NCBI GenBank assembly: GCA_030015575.1
Contig: JASDDO010000016.1
Location: 176,202,815-176,266,814 of the forward strand
From: Agapanthus africanus
Lineage: Eukaryota > Streptophyta > Magnoliopsida > Asparagales > Amaryllidaceae
Length of the DNA stretch: 64,000 bases
Direction of reading: 5' to 3'
Under the pieces are notes generated by a model that saw only the letters and a program-made list of their open reading frames with translations, did no database searches and was not told the DNA's origin. This document shows positions 60,664 through 64,000 of the stretch, piece by piece. Numbering within the stretch: position 1 is the stretch's first letter; each line of letters begins with the position of its first letter. The position numbers and the translations under genes are program-made.

Positions 60664-60943
60664 AGTCGGGCAATTCAACAAGATTCCCGACGTCCTGATC
60701 GCATGCTCGTCGCAAACTTTAGTAGACGGCCGCACCCCCGATACCGTCGACGAAGTGTACCAAGGCGGAACACCGCTACCGGGAGCACCCGAACGGATGC
60801 TTTCGGCGACGGGGTTCTCCTACAGTCACTTGGTCGAGGCTATGGGGCGTAGCTGTCTATTAAGTTTACCCGGCGAGTATCCGTGTACGCTACGTGATTG
60901 CGACGGACTTTTGATCACATCAAAATTCCGTGGCAACCGATCA
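60664..60943. other. 280-bp CpG-rich insert of unknown origin in the leader of H
   Basis: Absent from the otherwise colinear leader of B (about 14870). It is flanked by a 4-bp direct repeat ATCA (60660-60663 and 60940-60943). I count about 31 CpG in 280 bases, far above the surrounding repeats. On the + strand it is open throughout (part of a 122-codon frame, 60602-60970), including IPDVLIACSSQTLVDG and YQGGTPLPGAPERMLS. I do not recognise the protein. No terminal inverted repeats are seen. Confidence 0.6.
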
Positions 60944-61574
60944 TCTGAGACTAAACTGCTATGTTTATAATATTCAAATCAGTTATCTCATAACTACCTG
61001 TGGATTCCAAATATTGTATCACATTCCAGATAAATAGAAAAAGTTAAACTTTCCGATCGAATCATCAAGCACCCAAGATTTCCCCAATATATCTCAACAC
61101 TTGAAATCAGTTTAAAAACGTCCATCACATGCCACAGTACCAATGGTCCAGCCGTAGAAGGGTCAAGCCAACGCCTCACATGTGGCACGCCGTACTGCCC
61201 CAAACCCTAAGGTTCAAAGGGCAGTTCAAGACGGTCACATAATCGAGTTAAGGTTTGTTGCCTTCTAGAGGGTCCATCGAGTTACTTGCACGACTTAGAA
61301 CATTCTTAAACACGAGGAAAAATCCAACTTTTGAAAAATTTTCCGACAGGGGAAAAAGTGAGTTATTGATATCCGTTCGAACTTTTTAACAGTTTCTAAA
61401 AGTTATCCGGAAAACCACATAGACAAAATCTGATACTCCGATCGAAACATCGAATCCCCAAAATAACCCCAGAAAACTCAACTGTAGAATAAACATTAAA
61501 AATTCCCAGAGAACTCAGCACTGAATAAAAGAAGTTACTGTACAAAAAGGAGTTGATGACGTTACCATTGCGCC

Positions 61575-61615
61575 GCGGAACCGCCGCAGAAGGCATGCTT
61601 CTGCCGCGGTTCCGC
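61575..61615 (-). other. GC-rich hairpin near primer site, element H
   Basis: GCGGAACCGC (61575-61584) pairs with GCGGTTCCGC (61606-61615). An inner GCAGAAG/CTTCTGC stem has a GCATGC-like tip. It lies 190 bases from the primer site. Confidence 0.75.
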
Positions 61616-61804
61616 CGCGCGTTTTACTGTTCACCAAAAAAATTTTGTACCGTAATTCTTAGAATTCCCTGCTGAATTTTTTAAGCATTTTTAATATTGA
61701 AAAATCCACAATTTTCAAAAAAGGACAGAGAGCAATTTGGATTCGGAGTTTCGGGTTCGATCGGACTTCAAACTCCGTCTAGACTTTGCCTAAAGCTCTA
61801 GCTT

Positions 61805-61817
61805 GGCTCTGATACCA
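61805..61817 (-). other. primer binding site of element H
   Basis: The sense strand reads TGGTATCAGAGCC one base from the LTR. Only one site, unlike B. Confidence 0.92.
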
Positions 61818-61818
61818 C

Positions 61819-63984
61819 TGTAGGGTTGCTAGGCACGCGCACAAGGGTCTACGAGGCATCAACCATGCCCGATTAAAAAATTAGCCGTGCCGAACAACCC
61901 GAATACGGAACTTTAAACTAGAGATTAGGCGAAAACTAGAATGCTAAACAATTTAACACTAAGTGAGAGGGATTACAACCTTTGTAGATCCGGTCCTTCA
62001 CTTCATATGCTCCGTGTTGTGGTCCCTTCACTGCGATCATTGGGATCCGGACTCTCGAGAGGTTCCACGAAGAGAAAGACGCAACCTTTGCTTCCGATCT
62101 TCGATACTAAGATGATCTACCTTGAAGTTCCTTTAACACAAGCTAACACTCATGAAATGATGTGAACACCCTCATCTAAATGGCAAGGGAAGATGAGGAT
62201 GATGAAGTAGGATTTTTGCTCTCTTTATTTATATTTTTCTCACAATTATTCATCACTTAGAAAAATCAAGAAAGCTTTTTCCATGAAAAGAAATGAAGGA
62301 AGAAGATGAACAATAATCATAATCCTTTTGTGATGAATAGAAAGAATTAATATGATAAATAATGCAACCATGGTCAACTAAACTCATGTAGAGAATTAAC
62401 TAGGGTTAGGGTTTGGGTTGGGTTAAAGCATGAGTCGCTTGAAAATATCTTTCACAAATCAAAACCAAAACCATCTAGAATCATCTAAAAAGCTTAACCC
62501 TAATCCAAACCCTAATCATGTTTAAACTCCACTAAACAAGTTGCATTAGTTATCATATCATGTTACAATATTATATATCACATATATAATATTTATCGTA
62601 ACAAAATAAAATAATACAATTAACATATATCGCATATATATCAATGTATTACCCGAGTGAGAAAAAGAATCTTTTAGTGAGATAATATTAGTTAATGTCA
62701 TTTAATATATCATATATATTATTATACATTAAATTATCGAATCAACACTTGATCCGACAATCCGGCTATATCGCATATAACCGACTAATATTTATCCGTA
62801 CCGATTCATCGAATCAACATTTGATCCGATGACCCGGCTGATATCAAATATCGCGAGAATACAATACGGTATCTCATATCGCATTATCCTCGGTCCCGCA
62901 CATATCACATATGTGCTTCTACTCCGTTTTGCCTGAGCCAAGAAACCTCTGTGTAGGACTCTAAAGAATCGTCAATACGCCGGCAGTAGGTGATGATCAT
63001 ATCAAACACCCACAAGCTGCAAGCGGTCAGCTAAACGTAACAGCTACCCAGGTATTGAGAGCTCAGAAGATCAACAAGCAAGCCTGTACATTCTCCTGTG
63101 AATCCAAACAGTAACACTCCCGTACAGTTCGGTCTCGTCGTCTGATATGTTGCATATCTCGCCTAGGGGTGGTAAACGTCAGACCCCAGTAGCTCGATAA
63201 GTCGTGTCGATATGAGGTCTATAACAGTTCGAGAAACTACTGATAACACTTACCAGTAAATCTCAGCAACCCTGGCTAGGGATTTCAGGTTATAGCCAAT
63301 CGAACACAGCACAACATCAACTCCCTATACCGAGAGAGACGAATCCCCTCCTATCGCTCATTGCCTCCATGTGATTCGGGACTGTACCCAAAAGCCACCT
63401 TTTTGCACGCCCTTTTGGACGTGGTATGATGGAAATCAAAGCACAGTGGGAATCACACAAGACTCTATGACGATCTCGGGTCAACAGACTACTCTGTACC
63501 AGTGTCACCGGAGAACTGCCATCTGACGTGAGGTATAATACCATCTGGGAGTTCTCGGTGAGTCCGTCCAGTGTACCCAGTCTCCACTGAGCACCCGTAC
63601 ACCATCCTTGATGTCAAACACCGATGGATATGGGATCATCCATCGCCCATCATATGGGTCAAGATGCGTATACGCTAGTCTACTCTGGTGTATCGATGCC
63701 CTGTCTCGATACACCCTCGACTAGGAACAGTTATAGGATGTACTCGTCGACTACCGTGGCCCCACTAGTATGATCTCATCATAGTCCCAGTAGTCGAGTA
63801 CATATCCTAAGGGCTTTATCAACATGCAATATAAAGACAATCAGAGTACATGTTAAGATAAAGTACAACCAGATAGCATACTATCATGTCGAGCAAGAAA
63901 GTCCTCCCTATATATGTCCAAGCATCCATTACAATATACATCGTATGTACAGTAATGGCCTCTAGGGCATACATATAACTAACA
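61819..63984 (-). repeat. 5' LTR of element H
   Basis: The LTR is 2166 bp, TGTAGGGTTGC to CTAACA, matching 53834-55994. TATA-like CTATATATG at 63908-63916, about 70 bases from the sense start. Confidence 0.95.
63908..63916 (-). promoter_or_regulatory. TATA-like box, 5' LTR of element H
   Basis: The sense strand reads CATATATAG at the same distance from the LTR start as in B. Confidence 0.5.
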
Positions 63985-64000
63985 AGGGAAACTCTCTGTG
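63985..64000 (-). repeat. LTR of Copia element G, part 2
   Basis: The last 16 bases (target copy AGGGA, then AACTCTCTGTG) continue the LTR of G from 53833; compare AAACCCTCTGTGTGGG in the LTR of F. Confidence 0.85.

Larger units (their letters stand above)
58758..61804 (-). other. leader of element H (untranslated, about 3.0 kb)
   Basis: Colinear with the leader of B: AG plus pyrimidine tract (58763-58790), core hairpins (59202-59411), duplicated GGAGTCACTCC units (59550-59780), GGCTC hairpin and long stem (60035-60211), GC-rich hairpin (61575-61615). The CCGTTAGG module seen in A, B, D and E is missing near 59880. A 280-bp insert absent from B lies at 60664-60943. Confidence 0.84.
53834..63984 (-). 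mobile_element. Copia element H, complete ends, gag-less and decayed
   Basis: - strand Copia inserted in the LTR of G; AGGGA is duplicated at 53829-53833 and 63985-63989. LTRs are 53834-55994 and 61819-63984. It shares with B the LTR type, the leader and the gag-less pol N-terminus. Pol is shredded by indels though the LTRs differ only every 60-100 bases or so. The leader holds an unusual 280-bp insert (60664-60943). Confidence 0.94.

Noticed and set aside
60602-60970. Calling the 122-codon frame in H a gene
   Set aside because: Its ends are element leader and only the middle 280 bp is foreign; no recognised domain and no evidence of expression. Reported as an insert instead.

Overview
The window looks like intergenic, repeat-packed nuclear DNA of a flowering plant. 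Essentially all 64 kb is nested LTR retrotransposons: one Ty3/Gypsy element, an inverted piece of a related Gypsy LTR, and eight Ty1/Copia elements or fragments. I see no host gene, rRNA, tRNA or CRISPR array. The plant assignment rests on the large Copia LTRs (about 2-2.2 kb), initiator-Met tRNA primer sites (TGGTATCAGAG), tRNA-proximal polypurine tracts, and 5-bp target duplications. Species cannot be told from the sequence.

Layout. A + strand Gypsy element enters from the left (pol from 1), and its 3' LTR ends at 40959. Its integrase is split by Copia element A (1319-22316, - strand, TSD GTGGG). The gag of A is in turn split by Copia B (7350-18178, - strand, TSD GTAAT). A second interruption of the Gypsy pol (22905-27796) carries an inverted, related Gypsy LTR. 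The Gypsy 3' LTR is split by Copia D (30298-40359, - strand). The Gypsy element itself appears to sit in the 5' LTR of an old + strand Copia, E (40960-47035). Then follow an LTR fragment I (47036-47402), Copia F (from 47403, - strand), Copia G (LTR from 52705, inserted in the gag of F), and Copia H (53834-63984, - strand, TSD AGGGA, inserted in the LTR of G). The last 16 bases return to the LTR of G.

How they relate. A is close to intact: once B is set aside, gag-pol is one 1331-codon frame with a single TAG. B and H share a pol that has no gag. D and E share a different unit where gag should be. D, E and H have badly decayed pol, yet D and H have similar LTR pairs and target duplications, so they were probably moved in trans by A-like relatives.

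The most unusual signal is in the non-coding 5' leaders (2-3 kb between primer site and first codon). Elements A, B, D, E and H keep the same ordered set of small inverted repeats although the sequences have diverged, and several arms changed in a compensatory way. Examples are three hairpins around a TTGACGCAGGCCAACAAA-like core, a stem around GGCTC with a second long-range stem, and a CCGCGG hairpin about 190-200 bases from the primer site. All five leaders end in a pyrimidine tract plus AG just before the start codon. This suggests a conserved structured leader RNA, possibly spliced. H also carries a CpG-rich 280-bp insert of unknown origin, and B has two primer sites.
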